Source: Clostridiales bacterium (GTDB lineage Bacteria > Bacillota > Clostridia > Peptostreptococcales > Anaerovoracaceae). Taken from it: 44,190 bases of DNA. Every line of letters begins with the position of its first letter. The first letter of the stretch is position 1. The position numbers and the translations under genes are program-made. The DNA lies in the NCBI GenBank assembly GCA_015058275.1, contig SVCQ01000018.1:1-44190 (forward strand). The letters are read 5' to 3'. Below the pieces are notes generated by a model. The model had not been told where the DNA came from, did not search any database, and saw only the letters and a program-made list of their open reading frames with translations. This document shows positions 18,018-27,279 of the stretch, piece by piece.

Positions 18018-18689
18018 TTATTCTCCGGTCACCAGCGAGTAGCCGGCGTTCCTCGACGCCTTTATCTTTACATCGGCACCCACCGCAGTGAGCTTCTTCC
18101 TGAGATAGGACACATAGACCCACACCACATTGCTCTCGGTGTCGGTATCGTATCCCCAGATGTGATCCATGAATTTGTCCACGGAGACTATATTGCCCGG
18201 CTTGGACATGAGAAGCTCCATCATCTGGAACTCCTTGTTGGCAAGCTTGACACTTCCGCCCGGAGCCGAGAGTTCGAAGCTCGCACGGTCCAGCGTGATA
18301 TTGCCGAAGCTGAGCTTGGTGTCCACCTCTCCGCCGGAACGCGTGATGGCCCTGACCGCAGCCAGGAGTTCCTTGGCATCGAACGGCTTTGTCAGGTAGT
18401 AATCGGCGCCGCTGTCGAGTCCGAGCACCTTGTCGTCGATCTCGGACTTCGCCGTCAGCATCAGCACCGGCATGTCCGATCCGCTCTCGCGGAGCTTTCT
18501 CAGAACTGTGATGCCGTCTACTTTCGGCATCATGATGTCGAGAACCGCCACGTCATAATTGCCCGCCTCAAGGTAGTCGAGCGCATCCTGTCCGTCATGG
18601 ACAGCGTCTATCGAATAATTATTGCTCTCAAAGATCTTTACCAGCGCCTTTGCCAGTGCGACCTCATCCTCTGCAAGTAAAATCCTCAT
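18018..18689 (-). CDS. OmpR/PhoB-family response regulator
   Basis: This 223-residue regulator has a receiver (LLAEDE acidic cluster, phospho-acceptor in LDIMMPKVDG, conserved KP near 103). Its winged-helix DNA-binding domain includes FQMMELLM and WVYVSYLRKKL. It is the first gene of the pair with the kinase at 16617-18017. An AGAGGGA ribosome site lies 6 nt upstream. Its targets are unknown; the DUF2207 gene lies upstream on the same strand, beyond a hairpin-rich gap. Confidence 0.92.
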   Translation of the reverse strand: MRILLAEDEVALAKALVKIFESNNYSIDAVHDGQDALDYLEAGNYDVAVLDIMMPKVDGITVLRKLRESGSDMPVLMLTAKSEIDDKVLGLDSGADYYLTKPFDAKELLAAVRAITRSGGEVDTKLSFGNITLDRASFELSAPGGSVKLANKEFQMMELLMSKPGNIVSVDKFMDHIWGYDTDTESNVVWVYVSYLRKKLTAVGADVKIKASRNAGYSLVTGE

Positions 18690-18729
18690 GCTGCATCCCT
18701 CTTATCCAAGATACCTGTGTTTACATGTT

Positions 18730-18885
18730 CAACCAGGAGCGAAGCTCCATCAAGCTCGCTTGGTTGGAGCGAGCGACGCCGTCAACAGACGACGGGAGCT
18801 TCAGCTCATGAGATCGTCAGTCGGGGATTGTGACCCGCCACTGACGATCGAATATGGAACCCGCCGCCTACTCCGTTGAGGCGGG
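18730..18885. repeat. cluster of three palindromes between the DUF2207 and regulator genes
   Basis: CAACCA/TGGTTG (18730-18735 with 18761-18766) encloses a GGAGC/GCTCC hairpin. A perfect 10-bp pair GATCGTCAGT/ACTGACGATC (18812-18821 with 18840-18849) follows. Then CCCGCC/GGCGGG (18860-18865 with 18880-18885). The rest of this 250-bp gap holds no gene. At least one hairpin may end the DUF2207 transcript, but no T run is evident. Confidence 0.6.
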
Positions 18886-18942
18886 GGACATCCGGCGTCT
18901 GTTATATCTAATCACCAACACCTTAAACGTACCTAAAAGCGT

Positions 18943-20811
18943 CTACCAGGACCCTCCGCCGGATCCTCCGCCGCCTCCGCCTCCGGAGAACGAACCTCCG
19001 CCGCTTCCGTCGGACGAAGAGCTCATCGAAGAGCTCACGCTGTCCGTCATCCTGCTTATGGAATCCGCCATTCCGGCAGCCCCGATGCCGCCGCTGTGTA
19101 TGTCCGAGCTGTACCAGTCAGGCGCTTCGGACGCCATTGAGGCAAAGCGTTTGGCATATACCGCCGTCACCCCCAGTGCGCACGCGAACGCGAGGTTGCG
19201 GTAATAATAGTCCGGATCCTTCTCGGCCAGAGTCTCCATCTGGTCCTTTTCGGCAGTCTTTAAGAATTCCGCATAACCCCTGACCCTTGCCTTGAGCTCT
19301 GCGAAGTAATCGGTCTTTTTGTCGCAAAGCCCGGCGATCACGAAGATCAGCATGCTCAGCGCGACTCCGACAGCGAACGGCAGCATCTGCCATCCGGAAA
19401 CGCAGCCTATGTATATGGTGATCCCCAGCGATATCGCGAATACTGCGAATGTCACTAAATATGACGAAACGCTTTTGCGCGCTCGTACATCCTCCGCAAG
19501 GGAGAACAATCCTCCGTTCATCATGATCATCGGGACCGCCACGCAAAGGAGCCTGTTGAAGATGCTCACTCCGGCCAGGTTGCTTGAGGTCATCACGAGC
19601 ACTACCATCAGAGCGACAAATCCTATCGCCCCCGCCGTCTTGATCATCGCCGCCTTGCGTCCGGCCTCCTTGTCGTAGGCAAGAGGCATGTACTTCTTTA
19701 GTATGGAATCCCTTATCTCATCGGCTGTCTTGTAGAAGCTGTCGCTGAGGTCGCTGACCTCCACCTTGTCCGCTTCCTCAAAGAGGCCGCTCATGAAGAC
19801 CTGCTCGTATTCGTTGCCGCTGTCATAATCGCGGAGCTTCTCTATCTCGTACTTTGTCTCTGTCTTTTTCTTACTGCCGGTCTCCTCAGCGTACTCATGT
19901 ATCCTTACATAACCCTTGTCCGCAAGAGCGAAGAGCAGTCCTATGACAGCCTGCCTCGAGACGAACTCGTTCAGTACATATGAAGTCTCCGGCGCGGTCA
20001 TGCCCTCAGGCGGATAGAACTCGAGCGTATCCGGATAGACCGGATCGCGTCCGTAGTGCCTCGTGATAACAGATCCTGCCAGCGCCAGAAGCGCGAGCAA
20101 TACATCCACTATATACAGGGATTCGGCCGGATTTCTGGCCTGTCTTGTGAAGTATCCCTCAGGCAGCACAGCCCTTATGGTCAGGCCTCCCAGCACCATC
20201 TCATCGGTCTCGCCCGTCACCGTGCGGTCATCAGGGTGCTCAAACGGCACATCCACGCCGGCACCGGTCTTGATGCCCACCTTGGACATGTCTATGTCCT
20301 CAGGGAATCTGACTGTGAAGGATGCGCTGTCTATGGACCTTGCCTCCCAGCCTGTTCCGATCAGATTGTGATACAGCTCATCGGCGCCCTCGAAGTGGTC
20401 GCCTTTGGTATCGTATACGTAGCTGTACTGATAGATCTCGTCCGTGCCTGCGTACTTGTCCGGATCGCCTATCCTGTACTTGAACTCTCCTCTGCTCTTC
20501 TCGGAGCTCACAGGCTGGCCCGAGAGCATTTTGAAGTCCGTCACTTCCGCATAATATTCGGACATCTGGCCATCTCTGTCTATCTCGGTCCTGGCCGGTA
20601 TGGTCACGTATATGCCGTGGCTCGGAGATGTGAACTCGACATACAGAGTCTCGGTGATCAGATATGTGTCATCTCTTTGCACCGTCATGTCTACATCGAA
20701 CGATCTGATGATGAAATCGCCCGCAGCAAAACTCGTGACAGCCGATGAAGCTATCAGCACTATCGCAGCAGTCAGCACCGCTGCAAGACTGAGTATGCAT
20801 CCCCTCTTCAT
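18943..20811 (-). CDS. DUF2207-family membrane protein with Gly/Ser-rich tail
   Basis: This 622-residue protein has an N-terminal signal or anchor (residues 8-30). A DUF2207 extracytoplasmic domain follows, with YLITETLYVEFTSPSHGIY early and IGTGWEARSI later. A membrane segment lies near 235, then a cytoplasmic portion and two further helix pairs (about 395-480). The last 30 residues are almost only Ser and Gly, as is common at DUF2207 ends. The function of this family is not established. An AAGGAGAG ribosome site supports the start. It lies between uvrA and the two-component genes on the same strand, with 37 bp to uvrA. Confidence 0.85.
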   Translation of the reverse strand: MKRGCILSLAAVLTAAIVLIASSAVTSFAAGDFIIRSFDVDMTVQRDDTYLITETLYVEFTSPSHGIYVTIPARTEIDRDGQMSEYYAEVTDFKMLSGQPVSSEKSRGEFKYRIGDPDKYAGTDEIYQYSYVYDTKGDHFEGADELYHNLIGTGWEARSIDSASFTVRFPEDIDMSKVGIKTGAGVDVPFEHPDDRTVTGETDEMVLGGLTIRAVLPEGYFTRQARNPAESLYIVDVLLALLALAGSVITRHYGRDPVYPDTLEFYPPEGMTAPETSYVLNEFVSRQAVIGLLFALADKGYVRIHEYAEETGSKKKTETKYEIEKLRDYDSGNEYEQVFMSGLFEEADKVEVSDLSDSFYKTADEIRDSILKKYMPLAYDKEAGRKAAMIKTAGAIGFVALMVVLVMTSSNLAGVSIFNRLLCVAVPMIMMNGGLFSLAEDVRARKSVSSYLVTFAVFAISLGITIYIGCVSGWQMLPFAVGVALSMLIFVIAGLCDKKTDYFAELKARVRGYAEFLKTAEKDQMETLAEKDPDYYYRNLAFACALGVTAVYAKRFASMASEAPDWYSSDIHSGGIGAAGMADSISRMTDSVSSSMSSSSDGSGGGSFSGGGGGGGSGGGSW

Positions 20812-20848
20812 AACAGTCTCTCCTTGATCCGGCCCTTTGTCTCTGCCC

Positions 20849-23752
20849 TCAGAGCATGCGCTTCAGATACTGTCCGGTCTTTGACTCCGATACCTTGGCG
20901 ACCTCCTCAGGCGTGCCTTCACAGACTATGTTACCGCCTGCGTCACCGCCCTCAGGTCCGAGGTCGATGATGTGATCGGCCTGCTTGATCACATCGAGGT
21001 TGTGCTCGATGACTACTACCGTATTGCCCTCATCAACGAGACGGTTCAGCACGTAGAGCAGCTTGTCCACATCAGCGAAGTGAAGTCCCGTCGTAGGCTC
21101 ATCGAGTATGTACAGGGTGTTGCCCGTACCCCTCTTGGACAGCTCTGTCGCAAGCTTGATCCTCTGGGCCTCGCCGCCTGACAGCTGCGTCGACGGCTGG
21201 CCGAGGCTGATGTATCCTAGACCTACATCGTCGAGTGTCTTGAGGTAGCGAAGTATGCTCTGCTGGTTCTCAAAGAACGGTATCGCCTCGGCGACCGTCA
21301 TATTGAGCACCTCTGAGATATTCTTGCCCTTGTATTTGACCTCGAGCGTCTCGTGGTTGTAGCGTGCTCCGCCGCAGACCTCGCAAGGCACGAATACATC
21401 AGGCAGGAAGTTCATCTCCACCTTGATGATGCCGTCGCCGCTGCAGTGCTCGCAGCGTCCGCCCTTGACGTTAAAGCTGAAGCGTCCGGCCTTGTAGCCT
21501 CTTACCTTGGCCTCAGGCATCTCTGCGAAGAGGTTGCGGATATGCGTGAACATGCCCGTATATGTCGCAGGATTGGACCTCGGGGTCTTGCCTATCGGCG
21601 ACTGGTCTATATTGATGACCTTGTCGAAATTCTCGACGCCCTTTATCTCTTTGAACTTACCGGGCCTGTCCTGGGTTCGGTTTGTGATGCGGGACACTCC
21701 CTTGTAGAGTATCTCGTTGACCAGACTCGACTTGCCCGAGCCCGACACGCCCGTGACGAGCACGAGCTTGCCCGCAGGTATCTTTACGTCTATGTTCTTA
21801 AGGTTGTTCTCGGCAGCGCCTATGATCTCAAGGTATTTGCCGCTTCCGTCCCTGCGCGCCATCGGCACAGGTATGTGTCGCTTGCCCGAGAGGTACTGGC
21901 CGGTGATCGATTCCTTGCACTTCTTGATGTCGTCGACAGTGCCCTGGCACACCAGCCTGCCGCCGTTCACTCCGGCGCCCGGCCCTATGTCCACTATATG
22001 ATCAGCCGCATACATCGTATCCTCGTCGTGCTCAACGATTATGAGGGTATTACCCATGTCCGTGAGGTTGCGAAGCGATGCGAGCAGCTTGTCGTTGTCG
22101 CTCTGGTGAAGTCCGATCGACGGCTCGTCGAGTATGTACAGCACGCCCACGAGTCCCGATCCGATCTGAGTCGCAAGCCTTATGCGCTGTGACTCTCCGC
22201 CCGACAGGGTCGAAGCCGTCCTCGAGAGGGTCAGGTATCCGAGTCCGACGTCCTTGAGGAAGCGGAGCCTCGCCTTTATCTCCTTGGTGACCATTTCGCT
22301 GATCTTGCGGTCCCTCTCGCTGAGCTCGCCGTCAAGCCTGTCAAAGAAGTCTATGGCCTGCACGACCGACATGTCCGTCAGCTCGATGATGTTCTTGCCT
22401 CCGACCGTGACCGCAAGCACTGTGTCCTTGAGCTTGCGCCCTTTACATACAGGACAGATCTCCTCGGTCATCATGTCGGTGATCTTTTCCTTGATGTAAT
22501 CCGAATTGGTCTCGCCCCACCTCCTCTCGAGATTCGGTATGACTCCCTCGAAGGTGTGATTCATATGGGATATCCTTCCGGACTTGCTTTCGTATGTGTA
22601 TTTGATCTTGCGACTGCCCGTGCCGTGCAGGAGCTCGTCCTTGAACTTCTCCGGCTGGTCCTTGTACGGTATCGACAGATCGGTCCCGTGATCGATGGCC
22701 AGGCGGTTGAGCATATGACGATACCAGCCCATCGCGTCGAGCGACGAGAAGACATTGCCCATCGCGCCGTTGAGAAGACTCTTGTTTGGATCCGTAACGA
22801 CAGCCTCGTCGGTGATGCGCAACGTAAATCCGAGTCCGCTGCACTCCGGGCAGGCTCCGTAAGGAGCGTTGAACGAGAACATCCTCGGCTCCATCTCCTC
22901 CATGCTCACTCCGTGCTCAGGGCAGGAGAGCTTGGTCGAATATGTCTGCTCGTGCTCCGCGTTCTCTTCTTTGACTATATTGCCGTCCGCACCCTCAGCT
23001 GATGTCTCCGGCTGAGCCTCCGCACCCTTTGGAGGCGTGAAGAGGACACTGCAGATGCCCTCGCCCTCCTTGATCGCGAGCTCCAGAGCCTCCGCGATAC
23101 GGCTGCGGTTGTCGCTTCTCAGCACTATCCTGTCGATGACTATATCTATATTGTGCTTATTATTCTTCTCAAGTTTGATGTCCCCGTCATCGAGCCTGTG
23201 CATCTCGCCGTCGACTCTGACTCTCGTATAGCCGTCACGGCGTATCCTGTCGATGACGGCCTTGTGCTCGCCCTTGCGTCCGCGGATGACAGGCGCGTAG
23301 ACAGTGAGCCTCGTCCCCTCTTCGTTCTTTTGTATGCTCTCAATAATGCTGTCGATGTTCTGGCTGGTGATCTCACGGCCGCAGACCGGGCAGTGAGGGA
23401 TGCCGATCCTTGCATACATCAGCCTGAGGTAGTCGTATATCTCCGTGACCGTACCGACTGTCGACCTTGGGTTCTTGTTGGTGGTCTTCTGGTCGATGCT
23501 GATGGCCGGCGACAGCCCCTCTATGAGCTGTACGTCAGGCTTCTTCATCAGGCCGAGGAACTGCCTCGCATATGAAGACAGCGACTCGACGTACTTCTTT
23601 TGGCCCTCTGCGTAGATGGTATCGAAAGCGAGCGAAGACTTGCCCGAACCGGAAAGTCCCGTCAGCACCACCATCTTGTCGCGCGGGATGGTCACGTCTA
23701 CATTCTTGAGATTGTGCTCTCTGGCACCCTTTATAACTATGTTCTTGTCCAT
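20849..23752 (-). CDS. uvrA: excinuclease ABC subunit A
   Basis: UvrA is the DNA-damage-recognising ATPase of nucleotide excision repair. At 967 residues it has both ABC modules (Walker [10 protein letters not shown] near 33 and GVSGSGKSS near 660; signatures LSGGESQRI and LSGGEAQRI) and zinc-binding CxxC pairs ([25 protein letters not shown]). It is slightly longer than usual because of an acidic, low-complexity insert of about 28 residues near position 255 (around [10 protein letters not shown]). The gene lies 51 bp after uvrB, and the two probably share the SOS-controlled promoter upstream of uvrB. Confidence 0.97.
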   Translation of the reverse strand: MDKNIVIKGAREHNLKNVDVTIPRDKMVVLTGLSGSGKSSLAFDTIYAEGQKKYVESLSSYARQFLGLMKKPDVQLIEGLSPAISIDQKTTNKNPRSTVGTVTEIYDYLRLMYARIGIPHCPVCGREITSQNIDSIIESIQKNEEGTRLTVYAPVIRGRKGEHKAVIDRIRRDGYTRVRVDGEMHRLDDGDIKLEKNNKHNIDIVIDRIVLRSDNRSRIAEALELAIKEGEGICSVLFTPPKGAEAQPETSAEGADGNIVKEENAEHEQTYSTKLSCPEHGVSMEEMEPRMFSFNAPYGACPECSGLGFTLRITDEAVVTDPNKSLLNGAMGNVFSSLDAMGWYRHMLNRLAIDHGTDLSIPYKDQPEKFKDELLHGTGSRKIKYTYESKSGRISHMNHTFEGVIPNLERRWGETNSDYIKEKITDMMTEEICPVCKGRKLKDTVLAVTVGGKNIIELTDMSVVQAIDFFDRLDGELSERDRKISEMVTKEIKARLRFLKDVGLGYLTLSRTASTLSGGESQRIRLATQIGSGLVGVLYILDEPSIGLHQSDNDKLLASLRNLTDMGNTLIIVEHDEDTMYAADHIVDIGPGAGVNGGRLVCQGTVDDIKKCKESITGQYLSGKRHIPVPMARRDGSGKYLEIIGAAENNLKNIDVKIPAGKLVLVTGVSGSGKSSLVNEILYKGVSRITNRTQDRPGKFKEIKGVENFDKVINIDQSPIGKTPRSNPATYTGMFTHIRNLFAEMPEAKVRGYKAGRFSFNVKGGRCEHCSGDGIIKVEMNFLPDVFVPCEVCGGARYNHETLEVKYKGKNISEVLNMTVAEAIPFFENQQSILRYLKTLDDVGLGYISLGQPSTQLSGGEAQRIKLATELSKRGTGNTLYILDEPTTGLHFADVDKLLYVLNRLVDEGNTVVVIEHNLDVIKQADHIIDLGPEGGDAGGNIVCEGTPEEVAKVSESKTGQYLKRML

Positions 23753-23803
23753 TTTGCTTACTTTATTTACTGTCCTTTGCCCTTATTGCCGCAACGATAA
23801 TCC

Positions 23804-25780
23804 CTATGCTCGCAGGCTGGCTCTTAATTCGAACAGAACATCACGAAGCTCTGCGGCGCGTTCGAAGTCGAGCTGGGCAGCGGCTTCTTTCATGTTCTTC
23901 TCTACGTCCTTTATAGTCTGGCGCAGCTCGGCCGTCGTCATGGTCTTTGCGTCCCTATGATCCACTTCGGCGTGGTACTCGGAAGTCGCCCTTGCGATCT
24001 CGCGTACCGGCTTGACGATAGTCTTAGGCACTATGCCGTGAGCCTTGTTGTATTCGTCCTGGACCTTGCGGCGCCTCGCCGTCTCGTCTATGCAGACTCT
24101 CATCGCGCGGCTTATCGCATCGGCGTACATGATGACGCGTCCGTGCTCGTTCCTCGCGGCGCGACCGACCGTCTGTATGAGCGAGGTCTCCGTCCTGAGG
24201 AAGCCCTCCTTGTCCGCATCAAGTATGGCTATGAGTGACACCTCCGGCAGGTCGAGTCCCTCTCTAAGAAGGTTGATGCCGACCAGCACGTCGAATTCGC
24301 CCAGGCGCAGATCCCTGATGATCTCGAGTCTCTCGAAATTGTCTATCTCAGAATGCAGATACCTGACGCGAATGCCCTGCTCGCGGAGGTACTTGGTGAG
24401 ATCCTCGGCCATCCTCTTGGTGAGGGTCGTGACCAGGACACGCTCTCCGTTCTTTGCAGTCTTGTATATCTCGCCGATGAGATCATCGATCTGCCCCTCG
24501 ACAGGCCTGACCTCTATCTCCGGGTCGAGAAGTCCGGTAGGTCTGATGAGCTGCTCTGCGGTGACTCCGCCCGAGCGCTCGAGCTCGTACGCGGCAGGAG
24601 TCGCGGAAACATATACTGTCTGACCTGTAAGCTCGGTGAATTCCTCGAAGCGAAGCGGCCTGTTGTCAAAGGCCGAAGGCAGCCTGAAGCCGTACTCGAC
24701 CAGAGACTCCTTGCGGGCGTGGTCGCCGTTATACATGGCCCTGAGCTGAGGCAGCATCGCGTGCGACTCGTCTATTATGGTGAGGAAATCCCCGTCCGGG
24801 AAGTAGTCGAGCAGGGTGTATGGCCTCTCGCCCGGCTTGAGGAAGTTGATGTGTCTGGAGTAGTTCTCGATGCCCTTGCAGGTACCGACCTCCATCATCA
24901 TCTCTATGTCGTAGTTGGTGCGCTGCTCGAGCCTCTCGGCCTCAAGCAGTCTGCCGTTGGCGCGGAACCACTCAAGCCTCTCTTTGAGTTCCTCCTTGAT
25001 CGAGGCTACAGCGAGCTGCATATCCTCGCGGCTCGTGATATAGTGGCTCGCCGGGAATATGGATATGTGTGATCTCTCCCCGGTCACCACTCCCGTCAGC
25101 GGATCTATCTCTCGTATGCTCTCGATCTCATCACCGAACATCTCGACCCTGACGGCGCTTTCGCCGCCCGCAGGATATATGTCCACAATGTCGCCGCGCG
25201 CGCGGAATGAGCCGCGCTGGAAGTCCATGTCGTTTCTTGTGTACTGGATGTCCGTGAGCCTGCGCAGCAGCGACATGCGGTCCATCTCCATGCCCGGTCT
25301 CAGACTGATGAGCTGATTGCGGTATGAGGACGGACTACCCAGTCCGTATATGCACGAAACAGAGGCAACTATAATGACGTCTCTCCTCTCGAGCTGAGCG
25401 GCCGTCGCGGAGTGGCGCAGCTTGTCTATCTCTTCATTTATATCCGAATCCTTCTCTATATACAGGTCGGTCGACGGCACATACGCCTCCGGCTGGTAGT
25501 AGTCGTAGTATGACACGAAGTACTCTACGGCATTGTCCGGAAAGAACTCCTTGAACTCTCCGTGGAGCTGGGCCGCGAGAGTCTTGTTGTGGGAGATGAC
25601 GAGTGTCGGCTTTTGGACCGCCTCGATGATCTTGGCCATGGTAAACGTCTTGCCGGAGCCGGTCACACCCATCAGGGTCTGTGCCTCTCTGCCCGCAAGA
25701 ATGCCGTCTGCGATCTCCCTTATAGCCTGCGGCTGATCGCCCGTCGGAGCGTATTCACTTTTGACTACAAATTTATCCAT
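23804..25780 (-). CDS. uvrB: excinuclease ABC subunit B
   Basis: UvrB is the damage-verifying helicase-like subunit of nucleotide excision repair. This 658-residue protein has the GDQPQAI start motif, Walker A GVTGSGKT, the [12 protein letters not shown] beta-hairpin, DESH box, [14 protein letters not shown] and the C-terminal UVR motif. The ATG at 25780 matches the family N-terminus but has no ribosome site. The predicted -10 box lies only 7 nt upstream, so the message may be leaderless. A perfect SOS box overlaps the -35 element. Confidence 0.97.
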   Translation of the reverse strand: MDKFVVKSEYAPTGDQPQAIREIADGILAGREAQTLMGVTGSGKTFTMAKIIEAVQKPTLVISHNKTLAAQLHGEFKEFFPDNAVEYFVSYYDYYQPEAYVPSTDLYIEKDSDINEEIDKLRHSATAAQLERRDVIIVASVSCIYGLGSPSSYRNQLISLRPGMEMDRMSLLRRLTDIQYTRNDMDFQRGSFRARGDIVDIYPAGGESAVRVEMFGDEIESIREIDPLTGVVTGERSHISIFPASHYITSREDMQLAVASIKEELKERLEWFRANGRLLEAERLEQRTNYDIEMMMEVGTCKGIENYSRHINFLKPGERPYTLLDYFPDGDFLTIIDESHAMLPQLRAMYNGDHARKESLVEYGFRLPSAFDNRPLRFEEFTELTGQTVYVSATPAAYELERSGGVTAEQLIRPTGLLDPEIEVRPVEGQIDDLIGEIYKTAKNGERVLVTTLTKRMAEDLTKYLREQGIRVRYLHSEIDNFERLEIIRDLRLGEFDVLVGINLLREGLDLPEVSLIAILDADKEGFLRTETSLIQTVGRAARNEHGRVIMYADAISRAMRVCIDETARRRKVQDEYNKAHGIVPKTIVKPVREIARATSEYHAEVDHRDAKTMTTAELRQTIKDVEKNMKEAAAQLDFERAAELRDVLFELRASLRA

Positions 25781-25787
25781 TTATGCT

Positions 25788-25816
25788 ATTCTATCAGAAA
25801 AAACATGTAGGAACAA
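25788..25816 (-). promoter_or_regulatory. uvrB promoter
   Basis: On the minus strand TTGTTC (25811-25816) and TAGAAT (25788-25793) are 17 bp apart. Transcription would begin at about 25781, next to the uvrB start codon. Confidence 0.65.
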
Positions 25817-25822
25817 GTGTTC
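25811..25822. promoter_or_regulatory. LexA/DinR-type SOS box shared by uvrB and the small toxin gene
   Basis: GAACAAGTGTTC is a perfect GAAC-N4-GTTC site, the core of the Firmicutes DinR/LexA operator. It overlaps the uvrB -35 box on the minus strand. It lies about 20-32 bp before the predicted toxin transcript start on the plus strand, so it could repress both. Confidence 0.8.
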
Positions 25823-25827
25823 TTTTA

Positions 25828-25836
25828 TGCTATGAT
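25828..25836 (+). promoter_or_regulatory. extended -10 promoter of the toxin transcript
   Basis: TGCTATGAT is a full extended -10 element (TGn plus TATGAT). It would start RNA near 25843, exactly where the GAGCTACC end repeat begins. Confidence 0.6.
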
Positions 25837-25842
25837 ATACAG

Positions 25843-26072
25843 GAGCTACCATAGAAGGTAGGCGGTTAGCCCTCCTCTCGGAGGGTCCAATCCCTCCAAT
25901 CGTTTTGAAAGGAGGTGATTGCCATGAGTATATTCGAGTCGATATATCTCGGTCTGACCTTCGGGTTATTCCTGATAACATTGCTTGCATATATAAAGAA
26001 GTAGCCGCCCTTGTCCGGAAGGCGACTACTATGTTGCTATACTAGGGCTAACCGTCTATCGGTAGCTCTTTT
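25843..26072 (+). repeat. inverted end repeats of the toxin transcript
   Basis: GAGCTACC (25843-25850) pairs with GGTAGCTC (26061-26068). GGCGGTTAGCCCT (25861-25873) pairs with AGGGCTAACCGTC (26044-26056) apart from one G-U pair. TTTT follows at 26069. The two ends of a roughly 230-nt RNA could thus fold together and hide the ribosome site, as in known type I toxin mRNAs. Confidence 0.75.
25924..26004 (+). CDS. type I toxin-like small membrane peptide (holin-like/Fst-TxpA class)
   Basis: This 26-residue peptide has a very strong ribosome site (AAAGGAGGTGATT, 3 nt before the ATG). It starts MSIFESIYLG, forms one hydrophobic helix (LTFGLFLITLLAYI) and ends in two lysines. This is the pattern of Fst/TxpA and holin-like toxins, which insert in the inner membrane. 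Long inverted repeats bracket the transcript, and an antisense promoter faces it from the 3' side, as in par/Fst-like type I systems. The shared SOS box suggests induction by DNA damage, as known for TisB in E. coli (a comparison of logic, not of sequence). Toxicity is inferred, not shown. Confidence 0.75.
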   Translation: MSIFESIYLGLTFGLFLITLLAYIKK

Positions 26073-26075
26073 CTA
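25993..26075 (-). ncRNA. predicted antisense RNA antitoxin
   Basis: An RNA starting near 26075 on the minus strand would begin with the same GAGCTACC...GGTTAGCCCT sequence as the toxin mRNA. It would be fully complementary to the toxin mRNA's 3' part. It could end at the GTAG-CGCC hairpin (26001-26029 reversed), which is followed by TTCTTTAT. The ends are estimates. Confidence 0.5.
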
Positions 26076-26080
26076 CGGTT

Positions 26081-26108
26081 ATTATATATCAACCAGTCAA
26101 ATTGTAAA
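26081..26108 (-). promoter_or_regulatory. promoter of the predicted antisense RNA
   Basis: On the minus strand TTTACA (26103-26108) and TATAAT (26081-26086) are 16 bp apart, a strong sigma-A promoter just after the lipoprotein gene's stop. Confidence 0.6.
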
Positions 26109-26116
26109 GTTCTATT

Positions 26117-27265
26117 TTACTGGTAGGCGAATCCGCCGCCCGCGCTCTGTGCAGGCTCAAATATCGACTTCGCCTGATCGTCAGTCAGCTCGATACCGAA
26201 GACTTCCTTATAGTAGTCCTTGGCCTCCTGTATGACATCGATGTCCTGGAACTGTTCCGGATATGCTGTCTTGGCCATCCACAGCAGTGTCACCGGACAG
26301 TCGACTCCCGGAGTGTAGCTCCTGTACATGCCGAGCGGCATCTTGTAGCAGTTCTTGTTCTGCACAGCCGCTACCGGGCTCCAGTCATATCCCTCTACCG
26401 TGTTGTTGTACAGGTCCTCAGGATAGTATTCGTTGAAGTTCGTGATGAAGATCAGATCCGGATTCCAGTCGTAGACCTGCTCCATGTTGACAGGCACCGA
26501 ATTGTCCTGCGTGAGTTCCTTGGCTACGTTCTTTGCTCCGATAGCATCAGCCCACCACTGTCCGAAGAAGTGCTCTCCTGATGTGAGCAGCGTCGTGTCG
26601 TTGTACTGGAAGAGGAAGAACGCATTGGCTCTCTGGTCGTCAGAGATATTCTTTACTCTCTCCTGTACAAGATCGTACATCTCTCTGGACTTCTGCTCGA
26701 CGATCGCAGACTTGTCGCTGTCCGGGAACATCTGGCTCAGCAGCGCGATCCAGTTATTGAGTGTCTCGATGCAGTCGTAATCCCACTTGTTGACCGAGAT
26801 CGCAACTGCGGCAAAGCCGGCCTCTGTCAGCTGCTCGCCGAGTTCAGGACTCGATGCACTGTAGAATACGACGTCAGGCTCGAGCTTCGCAAGCTCCTCC
26901 ATGTTGACGTTCGCGCCGTCAATGTAGCCTGTCTCAGCCTTGAGGATCTCAGGATAGAGCTCGCCCAGCAGACCATTCTGCGCAGCCGTCATGCTCGGTG
27001 CAGGCATGCCCACGATCTTGTCGGCCGAATTGAAGAACACAGCCAGCACGCTCGGCAGCGGGAAGATATCGCATACAGCGATCCTCTGGATGTCCTTAGG
27101 CACTTCGACTTCCTTGTCCGCGTGATCTACTACCGTGATCGTATCGCCGCCCGAGCTGCTCTCATCGCTCCCGCCTCCGCAGGATGCGAGCGGCATCACA
27201 GACATCGCGAGCACCATCATCAGCACGATGAGTCTCAGCATCTTCTTACTCAGAAATGACTTCAT
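26117..27265 (-). CDS. metal-chelate ABC transporter substrate-binding lipoprotein (FepB/TroA-like)
   Basis: This 382-residue lipoprotein has a signal peptide ending in the lipobox LASC (Cys29), a Ser/Gly linker and a periplasmic-binding fold of the iron-siderophore/cobalamin class. It has the DHADKEVEVPKDIQRIAV start, LAKLEPDVVF in the middle and YDWNPDLIFI later. It should deliver a metal chelate, corrinoid or related cofactor to the FecCD/ATPase genes at 31959-33790. Those genes lie upstream in the same operon, separated from it by the four enzyme genes. It is the last gene of the operon. An AGGAGG ribosome site lies 10 nt upstream of the ATG. The ligand is unknown. Confidence 0.88.
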   Translation of the reverse strand: MKSFLSKKMLRLIVLMMVLAMSVMPLASCGGGSDESSSGGDTITVVDHADKEVEVPKDIQRIAVCDIFPLPSVLAVFFNSADKIVGMPAPSMTAAQNGLLGELYPEILKAETGYIDGANVNMEELAKLEPDVVFYSASSPELGEQLTEAGFAAVAISVNKWDYDCIETLNNWIALLSQMFPDSDKSAIVEQKSREMYDLVQERVKNISDDQRANAFFLFQYNDTTLLTSGEHFFGQWWADAIGAKNVAKELTQDNSVPVNMEQVYDWNPDLIFITNFNEYYPEDLYNNTVEGYDWSPVAAVQNKNCYKMPLGMYRSYTPGVDCPVTLLWMAKTAYPEQFQDIDVIQEAKDYYKEVFGIELTDDQAKSIFEPAQSAGGGFAYQ

Positions 27266-27279
27266 AATCAGAAACCTCC

